Source: Hymenobacter sp. BRD67
GTDB taxonomy: Bacteria; Bacteroidota; Bacteroidia; Cytophagales; Hymenobacteraceae
DNA length: 64,000 bases
NCBI RefSeq assembly: GCF_013256425.1
Contig: NZ_CP053904.1
Span: forward strand, 4,340,001-4,404,000
Direction: 5' to 3'
Part shown: in pieces, positions 1 through 9,786 of the stretch
Layout: every line of letters begins with the position of its first letter
Position numbering within the stretch: position 1 is the stretch's first letter
Notes under the pieces: model-generated
Seen by the model: the letters and a program-made list of their open reading frames with translations, nothing else
What the model was told of the DNA's origin: nothing
Databases searched by the model: none
Position numbers and translations under genes: made by a program

Positions 1-1354
1 ATAGCCTTACGCACATCGTCGGCCCGAATGACGGTCGAGATGTTGCGCTCGCTCGCGCCCTGCGCGATGGCCCGGATATTCACCCCATTGTGCCCCAGCG
101 CGCTAAACAAGCGCCCGCTGATGCCAGGGTGGTTGCGCATGTTGTCGCCCACCAGCGCCACGATGGCTAGTCCCGTTTCGGGCCGCAGCGGCTCCAGGCG
201 CCCGGCCGCGATTTCACCGGCAAACTCCTCGTTCACCACTTCTTGCGCAGCCGGCACGTCGCCCTCGCTCACTCCCACGCAGATGGAGTGCTCCGACGAG
301 CTTTGGGTGATGAGCACCACGTTGAGTCGCGCCCGCGCCAGCGCCGCAAACAGCCGCGCCGCAAAGCCCGGCACGCCCACCATGCCGCTGCCCTCCAGGT
401 TGAGCAGCGCCAGGTGGCTGATGCTCGACAGCCCGCGCACCACGCCGATGCTGCGCGGCGGGGCCACTTCCACCAGCGTGCCGTAGTCCTGGGGTGCGAA
501 GGTGTTTTTAATCCACAGCGGGATGCCGCGCCGGCGTACCGGCTGCACCGTGGGCGCGTACAGCACCTTGGCCCCGAAGTGCGAGAGCTCCATTGCCTCC
601 TCGTAGCTGATGCGCGGAATAGGCCGCGCCGAGCGCACCAGGCGCGGGTCGGCGGTGAGCATGCCGCTCACGTCGGTCCAGATTTCGAGCTTCCCGGCGC
701 CCAGCGCGGCGGCCAGGATGGCGGCCGTGTAGTCGGAGCCACCGCGGCCCAGCGTGGTAGTGTGGCCTTCGGCATCGGCAGCGATAAAGCCGGGCGCTAC
801 CCACAAGCTGGCCGGGTTTTCCTGCTGAAAATACGTGACCTGGCGCTGGGTGATTTCTTCGTCTACCTGCGCTATGCCGAAGCGTGAGTTGGTGCGGATG
901 AGCTGCCGGCTGTCGGCCCACACGGCGGCAATGCCGCGCGCCTGGAAAGCGGCCACCACAAGGCGCGACGACAGCAGCTCGCCGTAGCTCATCAGCCTAT
1001 CCAGGGTGCGCGGCGAGAGCTCGCTCAGCGCAAAAATGCCGTCGGCCAGCAGCGCCAGCTCGGTAAACCGGGCGGTGAGCCAGGGCTGGATAGCGGCCTG
1101 CGCCTCGGTGGTGGGCAGTAGCGCTTCGGCGGCGGTGAGGTGGCGGGTTTCAAGCTGCCGCAGCGTGGTGCGGAAAGCCTCGTTGCCGGCCGCCGCCGTG
1201 CGGCCGATGCTGATAAGGGCGTCGGTAGTGCCGCCCAGCGCCGACACGACCAGCCCCACCGGCCCCTGGGCCAGCGCGCTCGTCACGATGGCGATTACCT
1301 TCCCGATGTTTTCGGCAGAGGCCACCGACGTGCCCCGAACTTCAATACTTGCAT
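1..1354 (-). CDS. thrA: Aspartate kinase, probable N-terminal part of bifunctional aspartate kinase/homoserine dehydrogenase (partial, frame break)
   Basis: Catalyses phosphorylation of aspartate, the first step to threonine, methionine and lysine. The start reads MQVLKFG and should continue GTSVASAENIGKV, the kinase Lys-Phe-Gly-Gly signature. The frame breaks at the C run 1333-1336 (G run on the coding strand), and one extra G restores it. Downstream the kinase domain is continuous (TLGRGGSDYTA, EIWTDVSGMLTADPR), followed by two ACT-type regulatory segments ending in NIRAIAQGASERNIS at the left edge. That last motif and the Bacteroidota context favour the ThrA fusion, but the dehydrogenase half lies outside the window, so a monofunctional LysC is not excluded. 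The gene is divergent from prfA. Confidence 0.85.
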
Positions 1355-1496
1355 ACGAAACAGGTGTCGAAAGCCCGGCTAGCCGCAACCGGCCGCGCAG
1401 TAGGAGAGGGCCTGGTGAGGGTGGGAAGGGCAACCCCAGGCCAGCGTGAAGAAGTGGCGCGGAACGCCGACCGCAAAGGACGTTGTTACCAAGCCG

Positions 1497-1504
1497 TATC
1501 TTTG
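1497..1504 (+). promoter_or_regulatory. Bacteroidota -7 promoter box for prfA
   Basis: TATCTTTG followed by C matches the TAnnTTTG consensus of the Bacteroidota primary sigma factor and lies 32 bases before the prfA start. No convincing -33 TTG at the usual distance was identified. Confidence 0.6.
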
Positions 1505-1536
1505 CAAACTACTGACTATTTTTTTCCGACCACAAA

Positions 1537-2607
1537 ATGCTGGATAAACTCGAAGCCATCCGCGAGCGCTACGAAACCGTGAACCACGAGCTGATGCAGC
1601 CCGAGGTGATGAGCGACATGAAGCGCTTCAAGTCCCTTAATAAGGAGTACAAGGAACTAGGTAAAATTGTGACAGCGTACCGTGCCTACCAGCAGGTGCT
1701 CAGTAATATAGAAGGGGCGCGTCAGGTCGTGTCGACCGAAAAGGATGAGGATTTTCGGGAGATGGCCAAGGCTGAGCTCGACGAGCTGCTGCCCGAGGCC
1801 GACCGCATGGAGGTAGCCATCAAGGAATTGCTGATTCCGAAAGACCCCAACGATTCCAAAGACGTTATTATGGAAATCCGGGCCGGAGCGGGTGGCGACG
1901 AAGCCTCGCTTTTTGCCGGCGACTTGCAGCGCATGTACCTGCGCTTTGCCGAAAAGCAGGGCTGGAAAATGGAACTGGTAGATGCCATGGAAGGCACCGC
2001 CGGCGGCTACAAGGAAATTGTGCTGGCCGTGAAGGGCGAAGATGTGTACGGCAAGCTCAAATTTGAATCGGGCGTGCACCGCGTACAACGCGTGCCAGCC
2101 ACCGAAACCCAGGGCCGTATCCATACCTCGGTAGCCTCAATCGTGGTGATGCCGGAGGCGGAGGAATTTGATATCGACCTGGATATGAATGATATTCGTA
2201 AGGACCTGTTCATGTCCTCCGGCCCCGGCGGGCAGTCGGTCAACACGACTTACTCGGCCGTGCGCCTCACGCACTTGCCCACCGGCATCGTGGCCCAGTG
2301 CCAGGACCAGAAATCGCAGCTCAAAAACTTTGATAAAGCGCTGGCCGTGCTGCGCTCGCGCATTTTCGAGATAGAGCTGGCCAAGAAAAACGAAGCCGAA
2401 GGCGCTATCCGTAAGAGCATGATTGGCGGCGGCGACCGCTCCGATAAAATCCGGACTTACAACTACCCGCAGGGCCGCGTGACCGACCACCGCATTGGCT
2501 ACACCGTGCACAACCTGCCCAACGTGATGGATGGCAACATCGACGACTTTGTGGAGCAGCTGCGCCTGGCCGAAAGTGCCGAGCGCCTGAAAGTAGGCGT
2601 ATCGTAA
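1537..2607 (+). CDS. prfA: Peptide chain release factor 1
   Basis: RF1 recognises UAA/UAG stop codons and triggers release of the finished polypeptide at the ribosome. The 356-residue protein has the usual RF1 length and an uninterrupted frame. The codon-recognition PAT tripeptide lies near residue 187 (RVPATETQGRIHTS), which marks RF1 rather than RF2. The catalytic GGQ is near residue 231 (SSGPGGQSVNTT). The start is supported by the upstream -7 box and by the normal N-terminus MLDKLEAIRERY. A large inverted repeat begins six bases after the stop. Confidence 0.97.
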   Translation: MLDKLEAIRERYETVNHELMQPEVMSDMKRFKSLNKEYKELGKIVTAYRAYQQVLSNIEGARQVVSTEKDEDFREMAKAELDELLPEADRMEVAIKELLIPKDPNDSKDVIMEIRAGAGGDEASLFAGDLQRMYLRFAEKQGWKMELVDAMEGTAGGYKEIVLAVKGEDVYGKLKFESGVHRVQRVPATETQGRIHTSVASIVVMPEAEEFDIDLDMNDIRKDLFMSSGPGGQSVNTTYSAVRLTHLPTGIVAQCQDQKSQLKNFDKALAVLRSRIFEIELAKKNEAEGAIRKSMIGGGDRSDKIRTYNYPQGRVTDHRIGYTVHNLPNVMDGNIDDFVEQLRLAESAERLKVGVS

Positions 2608-2612
2608 AAACG

Positions 2613-2734
2613 AAAAGTCGTCTGTCATTGCGAGCGCAGCGAAGCAATCGCCCCGAACGAACGCCGCGCCAGTCGTTCGCCTAGCTTGTTCTGATGCGAT
2701 TGCTTCGCTGCGCTCGCAATGATAGACGACTTTT
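2613..2734. repeat. MITE-like large inverted repeat between prfA and the beta-helix lipoprotein gene
   Basis: Two 38-base arms (2613-2650 and 2697-2734) are reverse complements with one mismatch, separated by a 46-base loop. The arms contain the motif TCATTGCGAGCGCAGCGAAG, of a type that recurs in many bacterial genomes. The RNA would fold into a long hairpin that could end prfA transcription. No transposase is present, so a non-autonomous mobile repeat is an inference. Confidence 0.8.
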
Positions 2735-2749
2735 CCGCGTTACCCTATC

Positions 2750-4308
2750 GTGCTTAAAATTCGCTACCTACTGCCCGTCTTCCTGCTGCTTAGCGGTATT
2801 GCCAGCCTGACTATCTCCGGCTGCAAGCCGCGCGAGGAAGAGCTGCAAACCACCGGCGGGCTGGCTTTTTCGGCCGATACGGTGAAGTTCGACACGGTTT
2901 TTACCACCATCCGCACGGTCACTAAGCGACTGTGGGTGTACAACCGCAACCCCAAAGCGGTAAACGTAGACCTGGTGAGCCTCGACAGCCCGGCCACTTC
3001 ACCTTACACGCTCCTCATCAACGGCGACCTGAAGCAGACGGCTACCAACCTGTTTATTCGGGGCAACGATAGTCTGCTTATCCTGGTGCGGGCGCTGCTC
3101 AAGGATAACGGCCAGAACGGCTTGGCCAAAAACCTGGTGGTGCAGGAAAACCTGAACTTCCGCACCAACGGCCAGGACCAGCACGTGCTGCTGCGCTCAT
3201 TCGGCCAGAATATCTACCTGCACCAGGATGCCACGCTGCCCTGCGGTGAGGTGTGGACCAACGACCGGCCCCACGTGCTGTATGGCCTGGTGGTAGTGCC
3301 CGCCAACTGCACGCTGCGTATCAAGCCCGGTACGCGCATCTACGCCCACGCCGGGGCCCGGCTGGTAGTGCAGGGTACGCTGCTGGTAAACAGCACTGCC
3401 GACTATACCCCGGTACCGGCCCCACCGACACGGTGAAGGCGACCAACGCCAACATCGTGCGCTTTATGGGCGACCGGAGCGGCGAAACCCAGTATGCCAC
3501 CGCGCCCGGCCAGTGGACAGGTATCGAGTTTGATGCCAGCAGCCGGGGCAATGTCATCCGCTACGCCCTCATTCAGAATGCGACTTTTGGCGCTTTCCTG
3601 TATAATCCAACGCCGCAGAGCCAAAGCTTTCGGCCCGATGTGACGATTCAGAACTCGGTCATCCGCTACATCTCCGGTTCCGGGGTAAGTGCCGCAGCCG
3701 CGGCTAGCAACCTGGGCCTGTCAGGCGCGGGCGTGCTAAGTGTATCGGGCGACGTGACGCTGGAAAATACGCTGCTGTCGGACTGCTACGAGTATACCGT
3801 GCTCGGCTATGGTGCCAGCGCTATCGCGATGAATTATTGCACGATAGCTAATTATCCGGCGGTGGAGGCAGTTCGCAAAACCGCCTCGCTGGCTTTTACC
3901 AATATGTCGCTGGATGGTACCGTAAAATATACCAATGGGCAAACGCTTACGGTACTTAACTCTATCGTGTGGGGCTCCATCGACGATGAGCTGTTTCTGG
4001 AAAACTACGCTGATTACAAAGCGGCGGTAACTATTAAAAACTCCCTGCTGAAAACCCAGCTTTACAAAGCCAGCACCGATGCTGCTAATGCGCCTGGTCT
4101 GGCCCAGGCTGGGCTGGGTAATGTTCTGAATAAGGACCCGATGTTTGTGAGAATCAATACGGTATCCAGCAACGACTATCGCCTGGGCACAGGTTCTCCT
4201 GCACTGGCCAGCAAAAATGCCGCGCCGTCGCTTATCGCCCGCGACTTGCTAAACCTACTCCGCAACGCCAGCACGCCCGACCTTGGAGCCTACCGGGCTA
4301 CCAAGTAA
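2750..4308 (+). CDS. Lipoprotein with right-handed beta-helix repeats (frame break)
   Basis: Begins with GTG (MLKIRYLL), followed by a lipoprotein signal peptide with cysteine in SLTISGCK, so the product is probably anchored in the outer or inner membrane. Residues 35-130 are a conserved N-terminal segment (DTVKFDTVFTTIRTVTKR) known from Bacteroidota hypothetical lipoproteins. The rest has the Asn/Val/Ile-rich pattern of parallel beta-helices, such as NVIRYALIQNATFG and VTIQNSVIRY. The frame breaks at the C run 3408-3411, and one added C joins TADYTPGTGPTDTVK, giving about 519 residues. No catalytic residues were identified and the substrate is unknown. Confidence 0.75.
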
Positions 4309-4326
4309 GCAGGTTAAATATTGGGT

Positions 4327-4749
4327 ATGAAATATATTCAGAAAAGGCTGCGATTGCCGGCCGTGGCCGAAGGCTTTCACCTCATCACCGACCTGCTGCT
4401 GAGTGAGCTGCCCGAGCTGGAGACGATGCGCGTGGGCACCGCCAACTTTTTTATTCAGCACACCTCGGCCAGTTTGTTCATTACCGAAAATGCCGACCCT
4501 ACCGTGCGGCGCGATTTTCAGGAGTATTTCCGCCGCCTGGCCCCCGATAACGCGCCGTACTTTCAGCACACCCTCGAAGGTCCCGACGACATGACGGCCC
4601 ACCTGAAGGCCGCCCTGCTGGGGAACTCCGTTACGGTGCCCATCGCCGATGGCCGGCTGCTGCTGGGCACCTGGCAAGGCCTATGCCTGGGCGAGCACCG
4701 CCGCCACGGTGGCCGCCGCTGGGTAGTTGCCACGCTGCTCGGAGAGTAG
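4327..4749 (+). CDS. YjbQ family (UPF0047) protein
   Basis: The 140-residue protein matches the YjbQ/UPF0047 family, small trimeric proteins with weak thiamine-phosphate synthase activity in some bacteria and otherwise unclear role. Family landmarks are FFIQHTSASLFITENADPTV near residue 45, a conserved HTLEGPDDM segment, and the C-terminal LLLGTWQGLCLGEHRRHGGR. The ATG at 4327 (MKYIQKRLRL) is preferred over the in-frame TTG at 4321 because family proteins begin at this point. It starts 18 bases after the lipoprotein gene, so the two may be co-transcribed. Confidence 0.88.
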   Translation: MKYIQKRLRLPAVAEGFHLITDLLLSELPELETMRVGTANFFIQHTSASLFITENADPTVRRDFQEYFRRLAPDNAPYFQHTLEGPDDMTAHLKAALLGNSVTVPIADGRLLLGTWQGLCLGEHRRHGGRRWVVATLLGE

Positions 4750-4795
4750 CCGGCGCAGTCGGGCCAGCTCACTAAGCAATAGCTCAAGCGCGTCG

Positions 4796-5392
4796 CTAAA
4801 GCACCCGTGCCGCCGTCTGGTAGCGCAAGGTGTCGAACAGCAGCAGCTTTTGCACTCCCTGGGCGCTGTACTGGCTCAGCTGACCATTTTTCAACGTCAG
4901 CCGCAGGTCTTTTTGCCCGAAAAACAACGCATTATCCTGCCGCAGCGTAGCCCGAATGGCCTGGGGCTGCCCGGCCCGGCTCGTTACGTCGAGGCGCAGC
5001 ACGGGCGCGTTGTCATGGCCCGGCCGCAGCTGGTAGCTATGGCGCATCTCGCCACCCGGCAGGCTGGCCGAATCGACGGCGTACGCCCCACGCAGGGCAG
5101 CTTTATTGATGTCGGCCTGGTAAAAAATCTGAAGCTCATCGGCCCATTTTACCCCAGGCACCTGCACGGTTTCGGTGGCGCCCCCGCGCAGGCTCACCTG
5201 CTTTTGTACGCCCCGGCGCTGGGTGGCCAGCTGCCTGGCCTGCGCATCGAGCAGGCCGCGCATATCAAAATAAGGCCCCTTCAGGTGGGCCGCTCCCGGT
5301 GCGGCTTCCTCAGTAGCCGTGGTGCCCTGGCCGCAGCCGGCCAGCACCAGCAAGCAGCCAGCAGCAAAAAAGAAGCTCGTTTTACAACTCAT
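4796..5392 (-). CDS. Hypothetical lipoprotein
   Basis: A 198-residue protein with a lipoprotein signal peptide (FFFAAGCLLVLAGCGQG), hence a predicted lipid-anchored envelope protein. The mature part alternates beta-type segments (LRLDVTSRAGQPQAIRATLR) without a domain I recognise. It resembles small Bacteroidota lipoproteins of unknown function located near glycolytic genes. It is convergent with yjbQ and lies just after gpmI on the same strand, 90 bases apart. Confidence 0.7.
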   Translation of the reverse strand: MSCKTSFFFAAGCLLVLAGCGQGTTATEEAAPGAAHLKGPYFDMRGLLDAQARQLATQRRGVQKQVSLRGGATETVQVPGVKWADELQIFYQADINKAALRGAYAVDSASLPGGEMRHSYQLRPGHDNAPVLRLDVTSRAGQPQAIRATLRQDNALFFGQKDLRLTLKNGQLSQYSAQGVQKLLLFDTLRYQTAARVL

Positions 5393-5482
5393 AGAATGAA
5401 GTATCCCGCCGTGAAGACCGCCGCCAAACGCAGCGTTTCAACACGGCGGGATGCTGCGTAAAATAAAAAAGTCGCCCGTTTG

Positions 5483-7008
5483 TTACGGCCGCAATAAGCT
5501 CTGGCCGGTCATATCAGCAGGCTGAGGCACCCCCATTAGCTCCAGAATGGTTGGGGCAATGTCACCGAGCTTGCCGCTGGCCAGGGTGCCGTGGTAGCTG
5601 TTGTCGGCCAGGATGCAGGGTACCAGGTTGGTAGTGTGGGCCGTGTTGGGCGAGCCATCCTCGTTGCGCATAAACTCGGCATTGCCGTGGTCGGCAATCA
5701 CGATGGTAGCGTAGCCGGCCGCCAGCGCGGCCTCTACCACATCATGCGCGCAGGTATCGGCCGTTTCCACGGCGCGTACCACGGCCTCAAACACGCCGGT
5801 GTGGCCCACCATGTCAGGATTGGCGAAGTTGATGACGATAAAATCGGCCGAGTTGGCTTGCAGCTCGGGCACCAGCGCGTCGCGCAACTCGTAGGCGCTC
5901 ATCTCGGGAGCGAGGTCGTAGGTCGCCACTTTGGGCGAGGCCCGCAGGATGCGCGACTCGCCGGCAAACTCCTTTTCGCGCCCGCCCGAGAAAAAGAAGG
6001 TTACGTGCGGATACTTTTCCGTTTCGGCCATGCGAATCTGCGTTTTATGATGCGCCGCCAGCACTTCGCCCAGTGTGTTATCGAGGTTGTCTTTCTCAAA
6101 AATCGGCGTTACGCCCACAAACGTTGCATCGTAGCTCGTCATGGTGAGGTAATGCAGGTTCAGGCGGTGCATCTGGTAGGCGTTGAAATCCTGCTGCGTG
6201 AGCGCCTCCGTGATTTCGCGGCCCCGGTCGGTGCGAAAGTTAAAGCACAGCACCACGTCGCCCTCCTGAATAGTGGCCAGCGGTTGCCCGTCGGCACCCA
6301 CCTTTATAATGGGTTTCAAAAACTCATCGGTAACCCCTTCTTTATACTGCTCCTGAACGCTTTGAATCAGGTTTTGCGAAGGCGTGCCCACGCCGTTTAC
6401 CAGCAGGTCGTAGGCGATTTTGACGCGCTCCCAGCGCTGGTCGCGGTCCATGGCGTAGTAGCGCCCCACAATAGACGCTATTTTGGCGCCCGTGCGCTCG
6501 TTGTACTGCTCCAGGTCGTTCACAAAGTGCACGCCGCTCTTGGGGTCGGTGTCGCGGCCATCGGTAAAGGCGTGCACAAATACCTTGTGCACATCGGCCT
6601 CGTGGGCAATGGTACACAGCGCCTTTACGTGCTCGATGTGCGAATGCACACCACCGTCCGAAAGTAAGCCAATCAGGTGCAGTGGTTTATTGTTGAGGCG
6701 GGCATAGTCCAGCGCTTCTTTCAGGGCGGGTACCTGGCCCAGCTTGCGCTCCCGAATGGCCTTGCCGATGCGCACCAGCTCCTGGTCTACCACGCGGCCC
6801 GCGCCAATATTCATATGGCCTACTTCGGAATTGCCCATCTGGCCTTCCGGCAGCCCCACAGCCTCGCCCGAGGCTTGCAGCGTGCTGTGCGGAAAGCGCT
6901 GCAACAACTCATGAAAATAAGGCGTCTGTGCCTTATCAACGGCCGAAACTTCTGCGTTCGGGCGATGCCCCACCCATCCAGAATAACTAAAAGGACCTGC
7001 TTGTTCAT
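5483..7008 (-). CDS. gpmI: 2,3-bisphosphoglycerate-independent phosphoglycerate mutase (frame break)
   Basis: Interconverts 3- and 2-phosphoglycerate in glycolysis, with two Mn ions and a phosphoserine intermediate. The start reads MNKQVLLVILDGWG, the metal-ligand motif of the alkaline-phosphatase fold. The frame breaks at the C run 6968-6971, and adding one G on the coding strand gives DGWGHRPNAEVSAVDKA. The catalytic serine motif is MGNSEVGHMNIGAGR near residue 60, and ADHGNAEFM near residue 440 supplies metal ligands. About 508 residues, the normal length. An essential glycolytic enzyme is unlikely to be a real pseudogene. Confidence 0.93.
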
Positions 7009-7013
7009 GCCAG

Positions 7014-7021
7014 CAAAAGTA
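7014..7021 (-). promoter_or_regulatory. -7 promoter box for gpmI
   Basis: On the minus strand the sequence reads TACTTTTG then C, matching TAnnTTTG. It ends only five bases before the gpmI ATG, which predicts a leaderless or very short 5' end. Confidence 0.55.
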
Positions 7022-7166
7022 CGCCCCGCACCCTAATGCCTCTTCTTACCGTAGTAGGGCCGGCCAATGCTTACAACTTCAGAATGTCTTCAAAATAGCT
7101 GCGGCTGGCATAGTTTTGGCTTATTGTTCACCAAGCGCCTCCGACCTGCTCGCGAAGCTTGTTTTT

Positions 7167-7571
7167 ATGAAAGTAATTTTTACAAAAGTATTTTTAGCTA
7201 GCTTCCTGTTTATGGCCTTTGTGCTGAGTGGCAAGGCGCAGGCAGCCGACCAGCTGCCCGCCGTGCGCTCGGCTATTGCCAGCGGCTCGTCGCGTAGCCT
7301 GGCGCAATACCTGGCCCCTTCCGTGGAAGTGGGCTTCGATGGCGACAAGCAGAGCTACAATGCCACGCAAACCGAATTGGTTATGAAGAATTTCTTCACC
7401 AAGAACCCGCCGGCCAGCTTCGATATTGTGCATCAGGGAGCCAGCAACGAAGGTATTCCGTACGCTATCGGCCACTACGTAGGCCGCAATGGCAACTATC
7501 AGGTGTTTATCAAGCTCAAGCCCAAGCAGAGCACGCCCATGATAGATACACTCGACTTCACAAAAGAATAA
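7167..7571 (+). CDS. DUF4783 domain protein, exported
   Basis: A 134-residue protein with a Sec signal peptide (VFLASFLFMAFVLSGKAQA) and a single DUF4783 domain, an NTF2-like fold common in Bacteroidota and of unknown function. Typical features are the N-terminal VRSAIASGSSRSLAQYLAPS and the C-terminal YQVFIKLKPKQSTPMIDTLDF. The ATG at 7167 is chosen because the signal peptide begins there; an in-frame upstream TTG at 7116 would add an unlikely leader. It lies upstream of nadC, separated by a terminator. Confidence 0.8.
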   Translation: MKVIFTKVFLASFLFMAFVLSGKAQAADQLPAVRSAIASGSSRSLAQYLAPSVEVGFDGDKQSYNATQTELVMKNFFTKNPPASFDIVHQGASNEGIPYAIGHYVGRNGNYQVFIKLKPKQSTPMIDTLDFTKE

Positions 7572-7580
7572 TCGTACTTT

Positions 7581-7611
7581 CCCTGGTTGCTGCTGGCAAC
7601 CGGGGTTTTTT
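7581..7611 (+). terminator. Rho-independent terminator after the DUF4783 gene
   Basis: A 10-base stem (CCCTGGTTGC / GCAACCGGGG, one mismatch) with a short loop is followed by six Ts, ten bases after the stop codon. Confidence 0.8.
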
Positions 7612-7630
7612 ATGCGCCGGCCGGCCGGCG

Positions 7631-7638
7631 TACCTTTG
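7631..7638 (+). promoter_or_regulatory. -7 promoter box for nadC
   Basis: TACCTTTG followed by C lies four bases before the GTG start of nadC, implying a leaderless or near-leaderless transcript. Confidence 0.6.
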
Positions 7639-7642
7639 CGGA

Positions 7643-8508
7643 GTGTCAGCTACTACCGCCCCTTACCTCACGCCCGAAGCGCTCACCACGTTTATCCGCA
7701 CGGCCCTGGCCGAGGATGTCGGCGATGGGGACCACTCGGCCCTGGCCGCCATTCCGGCCGAGGCCCGCAACCGCGCCAAGCTACTGGTGAAAGCCGAAGG
7801 CGTACTGGCTGGCGTGCAGCTCGCAGAGCTGATTTTCAGGCAGGTAGATGCCGGCCTTACCCTCACTGTGCAGCTCGAAGATGGCGCGCGGGTGCGCCAC
7901 GGCGATATTGCCTTTACCGTGGAGGGCCCGGCCCGCAGTATTCTGACCGCTGAGCGCCTGGTGCTCAACTGTATGCAGCGAATGAGCGGCATTGCCACCT
8001 GCACGGCAAACCTGACGGCGCAGCTGGCCGGCACCAAAGCGCGCCTGCTCGACACGCGCAAGACGACGCCCAACTTTCGTATCTGCGAGAAATGGGCCGT
8101 GCTCATTGGCGGCGGGGTCAACCACCGCTACGGGCTGTTCGACATGATAATGCTCAAGGACAACCACGTCGACTATGCGGGCGGCGTAGCTGCGGCCATT
8201 GCCGCCACGCACGACTACCTGCGGCGCACCGGCCGCCAGCTGCCCATCGTCGTCGAAACCCGCACCCTGACCGAGGTAGAGCAGGCCCTGGCCGCTGGCG
8301 GTATCGACCGCATTATGCTTGATAACATGCCGCCCCGGCACTGCGAGAGGCTGTGGCGCTGGTAGCCGGCCGCCTGCCCCTCGAGGCCAGCGGCGGCATC
8401 ACCGAGCAAACCATTGCCGAAGTAGCGGCTACGGGCGTCGATTATATCTCGGTCGGGGCGCTCACGCACTCGGCCAGCATTCTGGACCTGAGCCTGAAAG
8501 CTTATTAA
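7643..8508 (+). CDS. nadC: Nicotinate-nucleotide pyrophosphorylase (carboxylating) (frame break)
   Basis: Converts quinolinate and PRPP to nicotinate mononucleotide in de novo NAD synthesis. Family signatures include DVGDGDHSA near the N-terminus, ILTAERLVLNCMQRMSGIAT, LLDTRKTTPNFR and IMLKDNHVDYAGG. The frame breaks at the C run 8333-8336. One added C continues MLDNMPPPALREAVALVAG into the conserved EASGGITEQTIAEVA and GVDYISVGALTHS tail, giving about 288 residues, the family length. GTG at 7643 fits the start because the -7 box is immediately upstream. Confidence 0.93.
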
Positions 8509-8610
8509 GGTAATAATTAATTGCTTACTGGTCAATGATTAATTCTTTGATATTCGACGTATCCCTTGCCCATAATTGACCATTAGCCAGTATTAAATTA
8601 ACCATTATAT

Positions 8611-9231
8611 ATGAATCAACCCAACCAGCGCGGCGGTGGCAGTGGCTATCGCCAGCAACAGGCGCCGCAGTCTTTGCCCGGCACCATCAAGACCAAGAAA
8701 TACCAATTTGACCCCAATACCTATACCCGGATTGCGATGGGCGAGGTGTGGCGCAAGCAGTGGTGGTATGCCCTTATTCCGTTTGCGCTAGGCGTGCTGC
8801 CGGCGGCCATCTGGCATTCGTGGTGGTGGCTGCTGCTGGGCGTGGTGCTGGCCGCTCTGTTTGTGCTGGTGCGCTCGTCGCTGGTAACCGGCGTAACGCA
8901 GATGGAGCAAAGCAAGCCCTTGTTTGAGCGCATGAACTACGAGGCCGACCAGCGCCAGCTCATTCTGCGCCAGAGTGAGCAGCGGGCCATGGCATTGCCC
9001 TGGGACCAGATTGGGCGGGTGCGCCGCGACCCGGATGCCTTTCTACTCTATTTAAAGCCCGCCGCGCCACCTGCCGAGCTGGCTACGTGGCGCCGCTGGA
9101 TTGCCAGCACGTTTGACGTGCCGGTGTTTCTACATTTGCCGCTGCGTTTGTTCAACAACGACAACGACCGCAAGCTTTTTGAGGCGCTGCTGCGCCGCAA
9201 AGGTCTGCTGGTTGATACCACCACGGCTTGA
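8611..9231 (+). CDS. YcxB-like membrane protein
   Basis: A 206-residue protein with two adjacent hydrophobic segments at about residues 50-66 and 70-87 (WWYALIPFALGVLPAAIWH, WWWLLLGVVLAALFVLV). A beta-rich cytosolic part follows that includes ALPWDQIGRVRRDPDAFLLYL and resembles the C-terminal domain of the YcxB family. Function unknown. The leader 8509-8610 is AT-rich. The gene stands alone on this strand between nadC and a small lipoprotein gene. Confidence 0.65.
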   Translation: MNQPNQRGGGSGYRQQQAPQSLPGTIKTKKYQFDPNTYTRIAMGEVWRKQWWYALIPFALGVLPAAIWHSWWWLLLGVVLAALFVLVRSSLVTGVTQMEQSKPLFERMNYEADQRQLILRQSEQRAMALPWDQIGRVRRDPDAFLLYLKPAAPPAELATWRRWIASTFDVPVFLHLPLRLFNNDNDRKLFEALLRRKGLLVDTTTA

Positions 9232-9294
9232 TAACGACCGTATACAGGCCCTTTTGACGTTACAATCTTTAGTTTCCGTAAGAATTTTCACCGT

Positions 9295-9671
9295 ATGAAA
9301 AAGCTGCTTTCCTACCTGGCTCCCGCCGCTGCCGTTCTGCTACTTGCCTCGTGCAGCAGTGAGCCGTCTGACTGGCGCCCGAGAATAAGGTATCGCTCGA
9401 CCTGGTTCCTCCCGGAACCCGCGTCAGCGACAACTTCGACCAGAATACGGACTATGCGCCCAACCAGGAAAAGGGTGGAGCTATCAGCCGCCCCGTTAGC
9501 TCGGGTACGGACCTTGAAAAGCAGGCTCCGCCGGCCCCTGCTGCCGCCATGACGGCCGACACTCAGGAAGGTACTGCCGTGAAAAAAGGTGGTAGCGAAG
9601 CTACCCGCCGAGCCAACCCAAGCTTTAATCCTAACCCCGGTGAGGGCCCGGCTAATGCTCCGGCGCAGTAA
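9295..9671 (+). CDS. Small hypothetical lipoprotein (frame break)
   Basis: Starts MKKLLSYLAPAAAVLLLASC, a clear lipoprotein signal with cysteine at residue 20. The frame breaks at the C run 9378-9380. With one added C the protein continues WRPENKVSLDLVPPG and ends EGPANAPAQ at 9671, about 125 residues. The mature part is Pro/Ala/Asn-rich with low complexity and no recognised domain. Role unknown. Confidence 0.6.
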
Positions 9672-9716
9672 GCCAGTCAACTGCTAAGCCTGCGCCGGCA
9701 GTTTGCCATTGCCCGG

Positions 9717-9774
9717 CAGAAATTCTTGCAGCAATGTTGCGAATTTATTCGCAACATTGCTGCAAGAATTTCTG
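9717..9774. repeat. Perfect 28-base inverted repeat upstream of the ZIP transporter gene
   Basis: The arms 9717-9744 and 9747-9774 are exact reverse complements with a 2-base spacer, and the right arm ends 12 bases before the ZIP start codon. Each arm contains GCAGCAATGTTGC, itself an imperfect dyad like a Fur-family operator. No T tract follows, so a simple terminator is less likely. It may be a metal-responsive operator or an RBS-occluding hairpin; both are inferences. Confidence 0.8.
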
Positions 9775-9786
9775 TTTAATAGCTCT

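Noticed and set aside
28..921. Plus- and minus-strand frames in the first kilobase other than the kinase
   Set aside because: The minus frame with AIAQGASERN and kinase motifs is the real gene; the others are shadows.
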